Below are positions 53,554-62,903 of a stretch of 64,000 bases of DNA, piece after piece; positions within the stretch are counted from its first letter, which is position 1; the number at the start of each line of letters is the position of its first letter. Location of the stretch: positions 19,133 to 83,132 of the forward strand of contig SLCF01000002.1 in NCBI GenBank assembly GCA_007125955.1. Direction: 5' to 3'. Below the pieces are notes generated by a model. It was not told the origin of the DNA. It ran no database searches and saw only the letters and a program-made list of their open reading frames with translations. This DNA is from Bacteroidales bacterium. Its GTDB lineage: Bacteria; Bacteroidota; Bacteroidia; Bacteroidales; PUMT01. Made by a program: the position numbers and the translations under genes.

Positions 53554-53730
53554 TATTCACGAAATTTCACAATAATTCTGAACCTTAACGCTGTCAGCCG
53601 GCCTAAAATAATATTGATATATGCATATATATTTAGGCATAAATTTTGTTGCTGTTTGTATAATCGTCCATTACCTGTTTTAACAAATTAACAAACCTGT
53701 TTAGCCCAGTGTGGACAGGCAAAAAAGAGA

Positions 53731-53753
53731 TTAACAAGGCAGCCTCTTGTTAA
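53731..53753 (+). promoter_or_regulatory. 5' UTR hairpin
   Basis: ttaacaag-gcagcct-cttgttaa, 16 nt before ATG at 53770. Confidence 0.45.
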
Positions 53754-53769
53754 CCAAAGAGATAGAAAA

Positions 53770-54321
53770 ATGAAAAGAATAATCCTTTTAGCAGCGACAG
53801 TAATAATAATTTCCGGCAGCCTGTTTTCACAATCTTCTGCTGAATATGTCAACTGGTATTCTTTTGAAGAAGCGGTTGAAAAGGTTTCTGAAAACCCGAA
53901 AAAGATCTTTATAGACATATACACCGACTGGTGCGGATGGTGCAGACGAATGGACGAGGAAACTTTTTCCAATCCCGATGTAGCTGATTATCTTAATGAG
54001 CATTTCTACCCGGTAAAACTGAATGCTGAAACAACCGACACCATTGCCTTTCAGGGTCACGAATTTGTGAATGAGGGCAACGGCTCCCGGTCTGCTCACC
54101 AGCTCCCGATAGCTTTACTGCAGGGTCAAATGTCATATCCATCTGTTGCATACATGGATGAAAACCTGCAGCTTCTTACCGTTGTGCCTGGCTTTACGAC
54201 TCCGGAGAATATAGAGCCTCTTTTGAGATTTTTCGGGGAAGACCATTACAAATCAATAAGCTGGGAAGAGTTCAGCAACTCTTTCAGCGGTACGTTCAAC
54301 ACTGAGAACGGGGAGAGATAA
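53770..54321 (+). CDS. Secreted thioredoxin-fold protein (CGWC active site)
   Basis: Signal peptide; DIYTDWCGWCRRMDEETF, YPSVAYMDENLQLL. Confidence 0.85.
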   Translation: MKRIILLAATVIIISGSLFSQSSAEYVNWYSFEEAVEKVSENPKKIFIDIYTDWCGWCRRMDEETFSNPDVADYLNEHFYPVKLNAETTDTIAFQGHEFVNEGNGSRSAHQLPIALLQGQMSYPSVAYMDENLQLLTVVPGFTTPENIEPLLRFFGEDHYKSISWEEFSNSFSGTFNTENGER

Positions 54322-54412
54322 CACCCTTACCGGCAGCTTATCCCGGTCAGATAGTCATCAGCCTTTGGCAGACAATATGATATGAGCAAACTTTAAGGTT
54401 CGCTGCCCCGGC

Positions 54413-55537
54413 CTATTCAAATAAAAGGTCAGATGGCAATCTCATTATCCTGCCATATTGTCCTACCAGAACCCTCTTTTGCAAAAGTGTTATGTCTCCG
54501 TCAATCAGCCTTATGGTTGCCGCATCTGGTATCCTGTGAATAAAATAATTGCCTTGCTGGTCCTCCCCGTTTACTCCGGGAAATCTTTGAATAGAAGTGG
54601 TTTTACCCTCGGGCCTGAGTTCCAGGACTACCGGACGGCCACTCATATCACCGGGCGGTAGTATTTTACCGTTATCGGAAAGACGGAAAAGGATAGTCCT
54701 TTCCGCCTCTTCTCCTGGTTCAACCCCTTCAGGGGTATATTCAAATACAAATGTATGCTCACGGGTGAAACCCTTGCCGGCAAACAAAGCAATATACTCT
54801 TTTTCAAGTCTTTCATATTCATCCAGTATAGCTTCCATTGCCCTGCCATCCGGAAACAGGTCGAAATCCCCGGAGATCATCCTGAACCTGTTGCTCCTGA
54901 TATCCATTATAAAATCTGCAGCCTCTTCTGCTTTTTCCCTGAGAGTCCGCGTTACAGTCACCGTTTCCAGTACGGGCACATTCACAAAGGCCGTATCTCT
55001 CTGCTCCCTCCGCATCACCCTTCTTGTTTCTTCAACCTCATCCTTCTCCATTGACATGTCGGGGAAATAGAGCTGATGTACCTCTTCAGTTCCCCGGAAA
55101 AAATACGGGTCGTGTGAGGGAGTGTGATCTCCTGTCATGGGCAGTATAAAACCCTGTGATGTCAATCTGAAATAAGATTTAACGTGCTTTTCATTTGTTA
55201 GGAGAAAATAATTATGATCTGGATCGGCTTCTGAATAATGCCGGATATTCACATCCGATATGTTCCAGTTCCTTGTGTCTTCCGCGGGAACATCCAAAAG
55301 TCCGAGGAACCTTTCGGCATACTGGTAATACGGACCTCTTTTAGTAACAACTTCGGCGGCTGTAATATGAAACCTCAGTGTTGTCAAGGGCAGCCAGTAT
55401 GCCAGTGTAAAGCTGTCAGGTGACTCGAACTGGTCAGCATGTCCTGCATATGTTGTCCTTTCGGCAACCTTGGGCCCGGCACAGGCAGATCCAAGCAAAA
55501 ACAGCATCAAAAAAAGGAAATTAACCGGTCTTCTCAT
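54413..55537 (-). CDS. Hypothetical lipoprotein
   Basis: Lipobox LLGSAC at N-terminus; no recognised domain. Confidence 0.6.
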   Translation of the reverse strand: MRRPVNFLFLMLFLLGSACAGPKVAERTTYAGHADQFESPDSFTLAYWLPLTTLRFHITAAEVVTKRGPYYQYAERFLGLLDVPAEDTRNWNISDVNIRHYSEADPDHNYFLLTNEKHVKSYFRLTSQGFILPMTGDHTPSHDPYFFRGTEEVHQLYFPDMSMEKDEVEETRRVMRREQRDTAFVNVPVLETVTVTRTLREKAEEAADFIMDIRSNRFRMISGDFDLFPDGRAMEAILDEYERLEKEYIALFAGKGFTREHTFVFEYTPEGVEPGEEAERTILFRLSDNGKILPPGDMSGRPVVLELRPEGKTTSIQRFPGVNGEDQQGNYFIHRIPDAATIRLIDGDITLLQKRVLVGQYGRIMRLPSDLLFE

Positions 55538-57053
55538 GATTCATTAAATTTAATTTTTTGAAAGCCTTGCCTATATTTTCAGTAATATCGCCGGCAATAA
55601 TTGATTCCGGGGAGCTTTCCCCGGCGGCTATATCACCGGACAAACCGTGAATGAAAACACCAAGCAGTGAAGCCATCTTTGGTGAATACTTCTGGGCAAG
55701 CAAAGATACAATAATTCCGGTTAAAACATCACCGCTGCCACCCGTTGCCATCCCCGGATTTCCCGATGAATTGAAATAGCATTCACCATCAGGAGATGTA
55801 ACTGAAGTGAATGCCCCTTTCAACACTACATACACTCCATACTTCCTTGAAAATTCAATTTGTTTAAGATGTCTTTCATACCCTGATCCGCTCTTACCTG
55901 CCATCCTGTCAAATTCCCCCGGATGAGGCGTAAGTATGCTTCCGGAAGGAAGTTCTTCAAACCACTCTCTGTTCATGGAAAGGATGTTCAGGGCATCGGC
56001 ATCCAGTACCAAAGGTTCTCTCCAAATCTTAAGAAGTTCCCTTAATGCCTTCTGTGTCTCACCGGCAGTTCCAATACCAGGACCGGCACAGACGGCGCTG
56101 AATGTTTCCGTTCCGGGAACCCCTGAAAATACTACCGGGGAGCTGTCAATGCTTGCCATGGATTCGGGCACAGATACCTGTATTATCTCCGTTCCTTTTG
56201 AAGGTGTATGAACAGTCACCAGTCCGGCACCAGTCCTGAGGCACGCCTTTGCAGCAAGTACCGCAGCCCCCGTCTTCCCGTAGCTTCCGGATATAACCAA
56301 ACAGTGACCATAATCTCCCTTGTGAGAGAATTTCTCTCTCTTCCTCACTGCACCCCTGAAAAAACCGTGATCAAGATAATAGTAGGAGGTTTCAGCACCC
56401 TCCAGATAGGAAGGGTGCAAACCTATTGGAATAATCTCCCAACATCCGGTGTATATCCTGTTTTCACCGAAAAAAAACGACAACTTTGGTAACTGGAAAG
56501 ACAGGGTATAATCAGCTTTAACGATAGAACCGGGATCATTGCTGCTGTTGTCCTCCCCGAACAATCCGGAAGGGATGTCAACCGAAATAACCGTGGCACC
56601 CGATTCATTTATTTTCCTTACCACTTCCAGAGCCTTTCCTTCAATGGGACGGGTAAGGCCGGAACCGAAAAGGGCGTCCAGAATTATTTCATTACCGCCG
56701 GCCTCCGGTAAAGAATCCTCCTCTTTCAGCAGATTAATTTCAACACTGCCAGCCTCCTCAAGCCTTGCAAGGTTTATTGATGCATCTTCCGAAAGACCGG
56801 AGCCGGGTGAAAGCAGTAAAACCCTTACCTTATAGCCTTTTCCGGAAAGAATCCGGGCTATAGCCAGTCCGTCACCACCGTTGTTGCCCCTGCCTGCAAA
56901 AACAACAACAGGCTTTTCTGTTCCAAACTTTTTGAATATCCATTCCGAAGCGGCAAGCGATGCACGTTCCATCAGATCTATAGACTTCACCGGCTCATTC
57001 TTTATTGTAAATGCATCTGCTTCCCTGATCTGTTTTACTGTAAGAATCTTCAT
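55521..57053 (-). CDS. nnr: Bifunctional NAD(P)H-hydrate epimerase / ADP-dependent dehydratase
   Basis: VFAGRGNNGGDGLAIARIL (epimerase), GSYGKTGAAVLAAKACLRTGAGLVT and LTPHPGEFDRM, NPGMATGGSGDVLTGII (dehydratase). Confidence 0.95.
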   Translation of the reverse strand: MKILTVKQIREADAFTIKNEPVKSIDLMERASLAASEWIFKKFGTEKPVVVFAGRGNNGGDGLAIARILSGKGYKVRVLLLSPGSGLSEDASINLARLEEAGSVEINLLKEEDSLPEAGGNEIILDALFGSGLTRPIEGKALEVVRKINESGATVISVDIPSGLFGEDNSSNDPGSIVKADYTLSFQLPKLSFFFGENRIYTGCWEIIPIGLHPSYLEGAETSYYYLDHGFFRGAVRKREKFSHKGDYGHCLVISGSYGKTGAAVLAAKACLRTGAGLVTVHTPSKGTEIIQVSVPESMASIDSSPVVFSGVPGTETFSAVCAGPGIGTAGETQKALRELLKIWREPLVLDADALNILSMNREWFEELPSGSILTPHPGEFDRMAGKSGSGYERHLKQIEFSRKYGVYVVLKGAFTSVTSPDGECYFNSSGNPGMATGGSGDVLTGIIVSLLAQKYSPKMASLLGVFIHGLSGDIAAGESSPESIIAGDITENIGKAFKKLNLMNHEKTG

Positions 57054-57364
57054 AACAAATAATATATTTCAATAATCGTGCATATTTACCGAGATGAACG
57101 GCGGCCGGGATTCCAAATTAAAGGTTCAGCAGGTAAGAAACCGAAAACAGTGCTGCCTGTAACAATGCCACCCTGAGACCACATAAACAAAAGTATTAAT
57201 TTATTGAATTAATTGTTTAGTTTTTCAATATGTATTATACTTGCTGTTGTTTTTTCAAAATATCAAAAAGTTTGCAGTAATGTATGCAACCAGCTGACTT
57301 TCGGGCGGTTTTTAAAAGCTGCACTGTTTTTGTTAAATTATAATTTCATAATTTCCCGCAAAAT

Positions 57365-58921
57365 ATGTCAGAAAATAACAATAAAAGCATAGTTGAAAAA
57401 ATCCTCGGGGGAATTGAGAAAGTGGGTAACAAACTCCCCCACCCCGCAACTCTTTTTGCACTTTTTGCATTTGCTACAATAATCCTTTCCGGAATAGTAA
57501 GTGCATTCAATATATCGGTAATTCACCCCGGCACACAGGAAACCGTTGAGCCGGTCAGCCTCCTTTCCCTTGAAGGCCTGCACATGATCCTCAGGAACAT
57601 GGTCGATAATTTTACCGGTTTTGCCCCCCTGGGAACGGTGCTGGTTTCACTGCTGGGTATAGGCATAATGGAATCGAGCGGACTTATGTCAACTGGTCTC
57701 CGTCTGCTGGTTACTTCTGCGCCCGAAAAAATGCTCACTTTTGCAATCGTTTTTGCAGGAATTCTTTCCAATGCAGCAAGCGAGGTGGGTTATGTCGTTC
57801 TTGTACCTCTTGGTGCTATGATCTTTCTTGCCGTGGGGCGGCACCCCATTGCCGGCCTTGCCGCAGCTTTTGCGGGAGTGTCAGGGGGATACAGCGCCAA
57901 CCTGATCCTTGGCACTATCGACCCTCTGCTGGCCGGACTCTCTGAAGAGGCGGCAAACATAATTGATCCTTCTTATGAGGTAAACCCCACTGCCAATTAT
58001 TATTTCATGTTTGTTTCCACATTCATTATTGCAGCTGCGGGAACATGGATGACTGAAAAGATTGTGGTTCCGCGCCTGGGTGAATACAAGGGAGAAGCAA
58101 AGGCGGAAAAGATTGAGAGACTGACCCCCGATGAAAAGAGGGGGATAAAATATACGTTTTACACTTTTATCGTTCTTGTCATTACTCTTCTTTGGTCAAC
58201 AGTGCCAATTGAAGGGGGTATATGGAGTTCAATTCCCGGCACCGGCTTCCTGCGTGATCCGGAAACCGGAGACTTGCTGCGTTCACCTTTCATGTCGGGT
58301 ATTGTGGCAATGATCTTTCTTATTGCCGGGATACTGGGTATTGCATACGGAATAGGTGCCAGGACATTGAGGAGCAATGAAGATGTGATCAAGGGCATGG
58401 GTAAATCGATGTCAACTATGGGCACCTATATTGTACTTGTCTTTTTTGCTGCCCAGTTTGTGGCATATTTCAACTGGACTAACCTGGGACTGATCTTTGC
58501 AATACAGGGTGCCGAATTCATAGGTTCAGTGGGAATGGGACGGATCCCGCTAATGATAAGTCTAGTGCTCATAGCTTCAGTAATAAACCTGATGATAGGA
58601 AGTGCATCGGCAAAATGGGCTATCATGGCACCGGTCTTCATACCGATGTTCATGCTGCTGGGGTACTCCCCGGAGTTTACACAGCTTGCATACAGGGTTG
58701 GTGACAGTGTGACCAACATCATTGCTCCCATGATGTCGTATTTTGCCCTCATTGTCGCCTTCATGGAAAAATACGAGCCAAAAGCAGGCATAGGAACCGT
58801 CATTGCCACCATGCTCCCCTATTCATTTGCATTTCTTATTGTATGGCTGACAATGCTTATAATCTGGATACTGCTTGGAATACCTATCGGGCCCGGAGCA
58901 GAATTGTTTTATACTATCTGA
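57365..58921 (+). CDS. AbgT family transporter (paralog 2)
   Basis: Same motifs as 13101-14633: [47 protein letters not shown]. Confidence 0.92.
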   Translation: MSENNNKSIVEKILGGIEKVGNKLPHPATLFALFAFATIILSGIVSAFNISVIHPGTQETVEPVSLLSLEGLHMILRNMVDNFTGFAPLGTVLVSLLGIGIMESSGLMSTGLRLLVTSAPEKMLTFAIVFAGILSNAASEVGYVVLVPLGAMIFLAVGRHPIAGLAAAFAGVSGGYSANLILGTIDPLLAGLSEEAANIIDPSYEVNPTANYYFMFVSTFIIAAAGTWMTEKIVVPRLGEYKGEAKAEKIERLTPDEKRGIKYTFYTFIVLVITLLWSTVPIEGGIWSSIPGTGFLRDPETGDLLRSPFMSGIVAMIFLIAGILGIAYGIGARTLRSNEDVIKGMGKSMSTMGTYIVLVFFAAQFVAYFNWTNLGLIFAIQGAEFIGSVGMGRIPLMISLVLIASVINLMIGSASAKWAIMAPVFIPMFMLLGYSPEFTQLAYRVGDSVTNIIAPMMSYFALIVAFMEKYEPKAGIGTVIATMLPYSFAFLIVWLTMLIIWILLGIPIGPGAELFYTI

Positions 58922-58948
58922 AAAACTTAATAACTTAAATTGTAAAGT

Positions 58949-60460
58949 ATGATATTTTTATTTGTTGTTATCGGCTACCTGGTTGTTCTTATGTCCATTT
59001 CCGTCTGGAAAAGCTTTATCGTTAAAGGCCAGGACGACTTCATGGTTGCCGGCCGTTCAGTCTCAACCCCGCGCCTTGTGGGAACGCTGCTTTGCACCTG
59101 GATGGGTTCAGGAAGCCTTCTGGCGGGTGCCGGACTTGCAGCCAGAGTAGGCTTTTCAGAACTCTGGATGGCTGCAGGCGCCTGGATCGGTATCATCATT
59201 GTCTTCTTCCTTGCTGCAAGGGTCAGAAGGATAGCAGAGTATACCGTCCCCGACATTCTGGAGCTGCGCTACAACAAGTGGGCAAGGATCCTCGGCACAA
59301 TAGTAATCGTTATAGCTTACACAACAATTGTGGGATACCAGTTCCGCGCCGGGGGGTTCATACTTGACCTTGTTGCCGGGGTGCCCGAATGGCAGGGGGT
59401 TCTGCTTACCGCCGGGTTCATTGTGATATTCACCGCATTTGCAGGAATGATGTCAATTGTTTCAGTTGATATAATTAACGGGGCTGTAATAACAGTAGCA
59501 GTGCTTATAGCGGTTCCCCTGGTATATACCACTATCGGAGGAGCAGAGCATCTTACCGCAACCCTTGATCCGTCTCATTTTCAAATTTTCGGAGACCACA
59601 ATTTCTTCTGGGCAATGGGTATATTCTTGCCTACTTTCTTCCTGCTTTTGGGAGAATCAAATATGTACCAGAAATTTTTCTCTGCCAGGAATGAGAAATC
59701 CGCAAAGTCGGCTGTGCTCTTCTGGGTGGTAGGTACTATAATAGTTGAGACTGCACTTGCTTCGCTGGCAATTTTTGCTTTCAGCCATTTCAACGCCCTT
59801 GACGCCATGTCGGAGTTCTTCCTTTCAGAAGGCGACTCGGAAAGGATCATACTCCATACAGCACGTTACAGTTCTGAGGTAGGTGTGCCTTTATGGGGAG
59901 GACTTCTGCTCATTTGTGCTTCAGTTGCAATTATAACCTCTACCGGTAACAGTTTCCTTCTGACACCATCTACCAATCTTACAAGGGATATTTACCAGAG
60001 GTTTGTCAACCCCGAGGCTAAAGGAAAATTCATTGTAGCTTTCCAGCGTTCAATGGTTGTACTGCTCGGACTACTGGCTTACCTGGTTCTTACACAGTTT
60101 GAGACAATACTCGCAATGGCGCTGACCGCATACACTATGGTGGGGGCAGGACTTACCCCGGCGCTGCTTGCCGCTTTCCTCTGGAAAAGGGTGACGGTTC
60201 AGGGCGGAGTGGCTTCAATCGCAACCGGAATGGGAATAACAGTGCTGATAACTATTATAAACTCCATCATGACTTCGCTCTCCGGAAGTCCGCTGCTCGT
60301 GGAAGAATACATTATACTTCCGGCTGCCAGCGCCTCAATACTGGTGCTTATAATAGTATCGCTGAGTACTCCACGCGATCCGAAGGAAAAATGGGAAAGA
60401 TTTTACACAAAAGACACCTCTTTAGCTGAAGCTATGAAAGAGGTGAAATCAGAAAATTAA
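58949..60460 (+). CDS. Sodium:solute symporter family protein
   Basis: Multi-TM; GQDDFMVAGRSVSTPRLVGTLLCTWMGSGSLLAGAGLA. Confidence 0.88.
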   Translation: MIFLFVVIGYLVVLMSISVWKSFIVKGQDDFMVAGRSVSTPRLVGTLLCTWMGSGSLLAGAGLAARVGFSELWMAAGAWIGIIIVFFLAARVRRIAEYTVPDILELRYNKWARILGTIVIVIAYTTIVGYQFRAGGFILDLVAGVPEWQGVLLTAGFIVIFTAFAGMMSIVSVDIINGAVITVAVLIAVPLVYTTIGGAEHLTATLDPSHFQIFGDHNFFWAMGIFLPTFFLLLGESNMYQKFFSARNEKSAKSAVLFWVVGTIIVETALASLAIFAFSHFNALDAMSEFFLSEGDSERIILHTARYSSEVGVPLWGGLLLICASVAIITSTGNSFLLTPSTNLTRDIYQRFVNPEAKGKFIVAFQRSMVVLLGLLAYLVLTQFETILAMALTAYTMVGAGLTPALLAAFLWKRVTVQGGVASIATGMGITVLITIINSIMTSLSGSPLLVEEYIILPAASASILVLIIVSLSTPRDPKEKWERFYTKDTSLAEAMKEVKSEN

Positions 60461-60491
60461 GCTTTTAACCTAATATAAACCACAGTGTCAG

Positions 60492-60526
60492 AACGTCCCG
60501 CTGAATTCTCCGGCGGGACGTTTTTT
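60492..60526 (+). terminator. Intrinsic terminator downstream of the sodium:solute symporter
   Basis: aacgtcccgc-tgaattctccg-gcgggacgtt followed by T-run; T-run reaches the xseB stop. Confidence 0.85.
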
Positions 60527-60735
60527 CATTCCCCCTCATCACGGATCTCCTTCATAATATTCTCTACCTCTTCTTCAGTTTTATAGAGTTTTTCGCGGCA
60601 GATCTTCAGCAGCGAATAAGCTCTTTTTACCTTTTCTGCCAGATGGTCAACATCCGTCTCCTCATTCTCAATCTCTTTAAGGATCAGTTCAATTTCCCCG
60701 ACAGCTTCTTTGTAGGTGGTAATCTTTTTGGTCAT
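60526..60735 (-). CDS. xseB: Exodeoxyribonuclease VII small subunit
   Basis: TYKEAVGEIELILKEIENEETDVDHLAEKVKRAYSLLKICREKL. Confidence 0.85.
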   Translation of the reverse strand: MTKKITTYKEAVGEIELILKEIENEETDVDHLAEKVKRAYSLLKICREKLYKTEEEVENIMKEIRDEGE

Positions 60736-60766
60736 CTCTCATTTTGGGTTTTAAAATTTCTTTATG

Positions 60767-60774
60767 CAAAGATA
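60767..60774 (-). promoter_or_regulatory. -7 box TATCTTTG for xseB
   Basis: Plus-strand caaagata = minus TATCTTTG (TAnnTTTG), 32 bp from ATG. Confidence 0.55.
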
Positions 60775-60812
60775 GCAGAACACCGGTTTTTATAATCAAG
60801 CAAACCGGCATG

Positions 60813-62903
60813 TCATTTACTCAACGGAACCGTAAAAATGAAGCAGCTTCCCATACCCGGCTGGCTTTCAACACGGATCTCTCCACCGTTTATCTCTACA
60901 AACTCCCTGCAGAGGATCAATCCCAATCCGGAGCCTTTTTCTCTCTCAACTCCCGAATACATCTGATTCCCCTCAATCTGGAAGATATTTTCAAGTCTCT
61001 CCTGCTCAATACCCAAACCGTTATCTTTAACACACACTTCAGCAAAACCATCTTTTTTGCATACTGAAACCGTCACCTGACCATCTTCAGGAGTATATTT
61101 CAGTGCATTCTCAACAAGATTGCTTATGGTGCTGGATATAAGGGTTTTGTCTGCATACACAGCTATTTCGCCATTGCCCGGCTCATCAACCATGAGAGAA
61201 ATATTCTTATGGTACGCAATCTTTTTTACAGCGTCGGTCTCGATTCTTACCAGCCTGCTTAAATCAAACCGTTCGGGTGTACAACTGAGCGTTCTTGTCT
61301 GGGTGGCTGACCATTGCAAAAGATTTTCAAGCAGTCTGAAAAGATTTTTTGAGGAGCGATTTATGAAGCCAACCTGCTCTTTTATCTCTTCCCGGGGCAA
61401 TTCCCCGATATCACGTGCTATCTTTTCCGACGTCCCGAGCAAATGAGTAAACGGATTTTTCAGGTCATTCGCAATAATTGAAAAAAACCGGTCTTTTGTA
61501 GCATTGAGCTCTCTCAGTGAGCTGCCCGAAGCAATTAGTTTTTCATTCACCTCCTCAAGCTCAATTTTCTTATCTTTCAATATAAGGTTTGTCCTGTTTC
61601 GCAGCCTGAACCTCCATATAAAGACAACCATTATCACTGTCACAATTATCAAAGACGAAATAATAAACCAGCTCCAGGCTCTCTGTTTGCGAAGTTCCAT
61701 TTCATGAACTTCATACTCTTTCTGAAGCAGCTCGATCTGTTTCTCCCTGGATTCTGTCTCGAATATATTTTTCAGGTTCTCCAGATTTGCTTCTGAATCG
61801 GCCTTGAAAATGCTGTCTTTTAAATTTATATGTATCACAAAATGTTCATGCGCCGCTCTTGCATCTCCGGCAGCTTCAAAATATTCCGAAAGGCATCTGT
61901 GGTTATCACTTCTGATCTCGACCAGTTCCAGTTCAGAGGCAATCCCACCGCTCATTGAAATATACCTGTATGCCTCCGGCAGGTTCCCCCAGTCGAGATA
62001 TACCTTACCTATACTGTTATATACTCTCGCAAGAGATACAGAATCCTGTAAACCTTTGAAAATGTCAATTGCCCTGTAGTAATTCTCCAGCGATTCATTG
62101 TATTCCCCTTTAAGGTAATATGCCTTTGCAATACCCGAATAGGTGCTTCCCTTTTCACCATCCATGGGAAGTTCTTCCAGTATTGAAAGCAGATCATTAT
62201 AATACTCAAGCGCCCCGTCATAATCACCAAGGTCGGTTTTCAGTCTTCCAAGATGAGCAAGAGTTGATGATATCAGCTGCCGGTCGTCTGTCATGATCTT
62301 TGCATCCAATGCCCTCGCAAGGAAATCAAGTGCTTCCCCGAACATCTGCTGCTGCATATAAAGCAATCCGATATTGTTAAGAATAATGCCCTCCCTGAGG
62401 TAATCACCTTCCTCCTGAATAATTTCGTAGGCGTCATTATAGTATTCCAGGGCTCTTTCATGATTATTCAGAAAATAGTGGACATTTCCGCTTCTGTTCA
62501 GAGCATCTGCCATTCCTGTAACCGAACCTGTAGCTTCCGCAATACCATAAGCCTCTGCAGCATATTCAAGGCTCCTTTCAAAAGAGATAAACCAGTACGA
62601 ACGGGACAGTTCAAGAAGTATCCCGGCCTTTTCCCCGCCGGTACTGCTCTCAAGCAGTGTCTCAAGACTGTCAATCCTTTCGTTTTCCAGGCTAACCGCA
62701 GTTACAGGGAAACAAAGCCACAACAACATAAATAGAACTGTATGAAAAAGTGGAGTGTATATTGCCATTGAAAAAATCCCTCTAATCCCTTTAAATACGG
62801 AAACTTTTTCAGAAGTATTCCTGCTTCCCCGTAAAATAACACCGGTTTTACCCTGGCAATCCGGAGCAAAAAAATCTACACATATTTTTGGTATTAGTTT
62901 CAT
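60813..62903 (-). CDS. TPR sensor histidine kinase-like protein lacking phosphoacceptor His (start may be 62768)
   Basis: TPR repeats, TM, degenerate H-box FFSIIANDLKNPF, N-box NLVENALKYTPED, G-boxes DNGLGIEQERL and GSGLGLILCREFVEINGG. Confidence 0.9.
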   Translation of the reverse strand: MKLIPKICVDFFAPDCQGKTGVILRGSRNTSEKVSVFKGIRGIFSMAIYTPLFHTVLFMLLWLCFPVTAVSLENERIDSLETLLESSTGGEKAGILLELSRSYWFISFERSLEYAAEAYGIAEATGSVTGMADALNRSGNVHYFLNNHERALEYYNDAYEIIQEEGDYLREGIILNNIGLLYMQQQMFGEALDFLARALDAKIMTDDRQLISSTLAHLGRLKTDLGDYDGALEYYNDLLSILEELPMDGEKGSTYSGIAKAYYLKGEYNESLENYYRAIDIFKGLQDSVSLARVYNSIGKVYLDWGNLPEAYRYISMSGGIASELELVEIRSDNHRCLSEYFEAAGDARAAHEHFVIHINLKDSIFKADSEANLENLKNIFETESREKQIELLQKEYEVHEMELRKQRAWSWFIISSLIIVTVIMVVFIWRFRLRNRTNLILKDKKIELEEVNEKLIASGSSLRELNATKDRFFSIIANDLKNPFTHLLGTSEKIARDIGELPREEIKEQVGFINRSSKNLFRLLENLLQWSATQTRTLSCTPERFDLSRLVRIETDAVKKIAYHKNISLMVDEPGNGEIAVYADKTLISSTISNLVENALKYTPEDGQVTVSVCKKDGFAEVCVKDNGLGIEQERLENIFQIEGNQMYSGVEREKGSGLGLILCREFVEINGGEIRVESQPGMGSCFIFTVPLSK

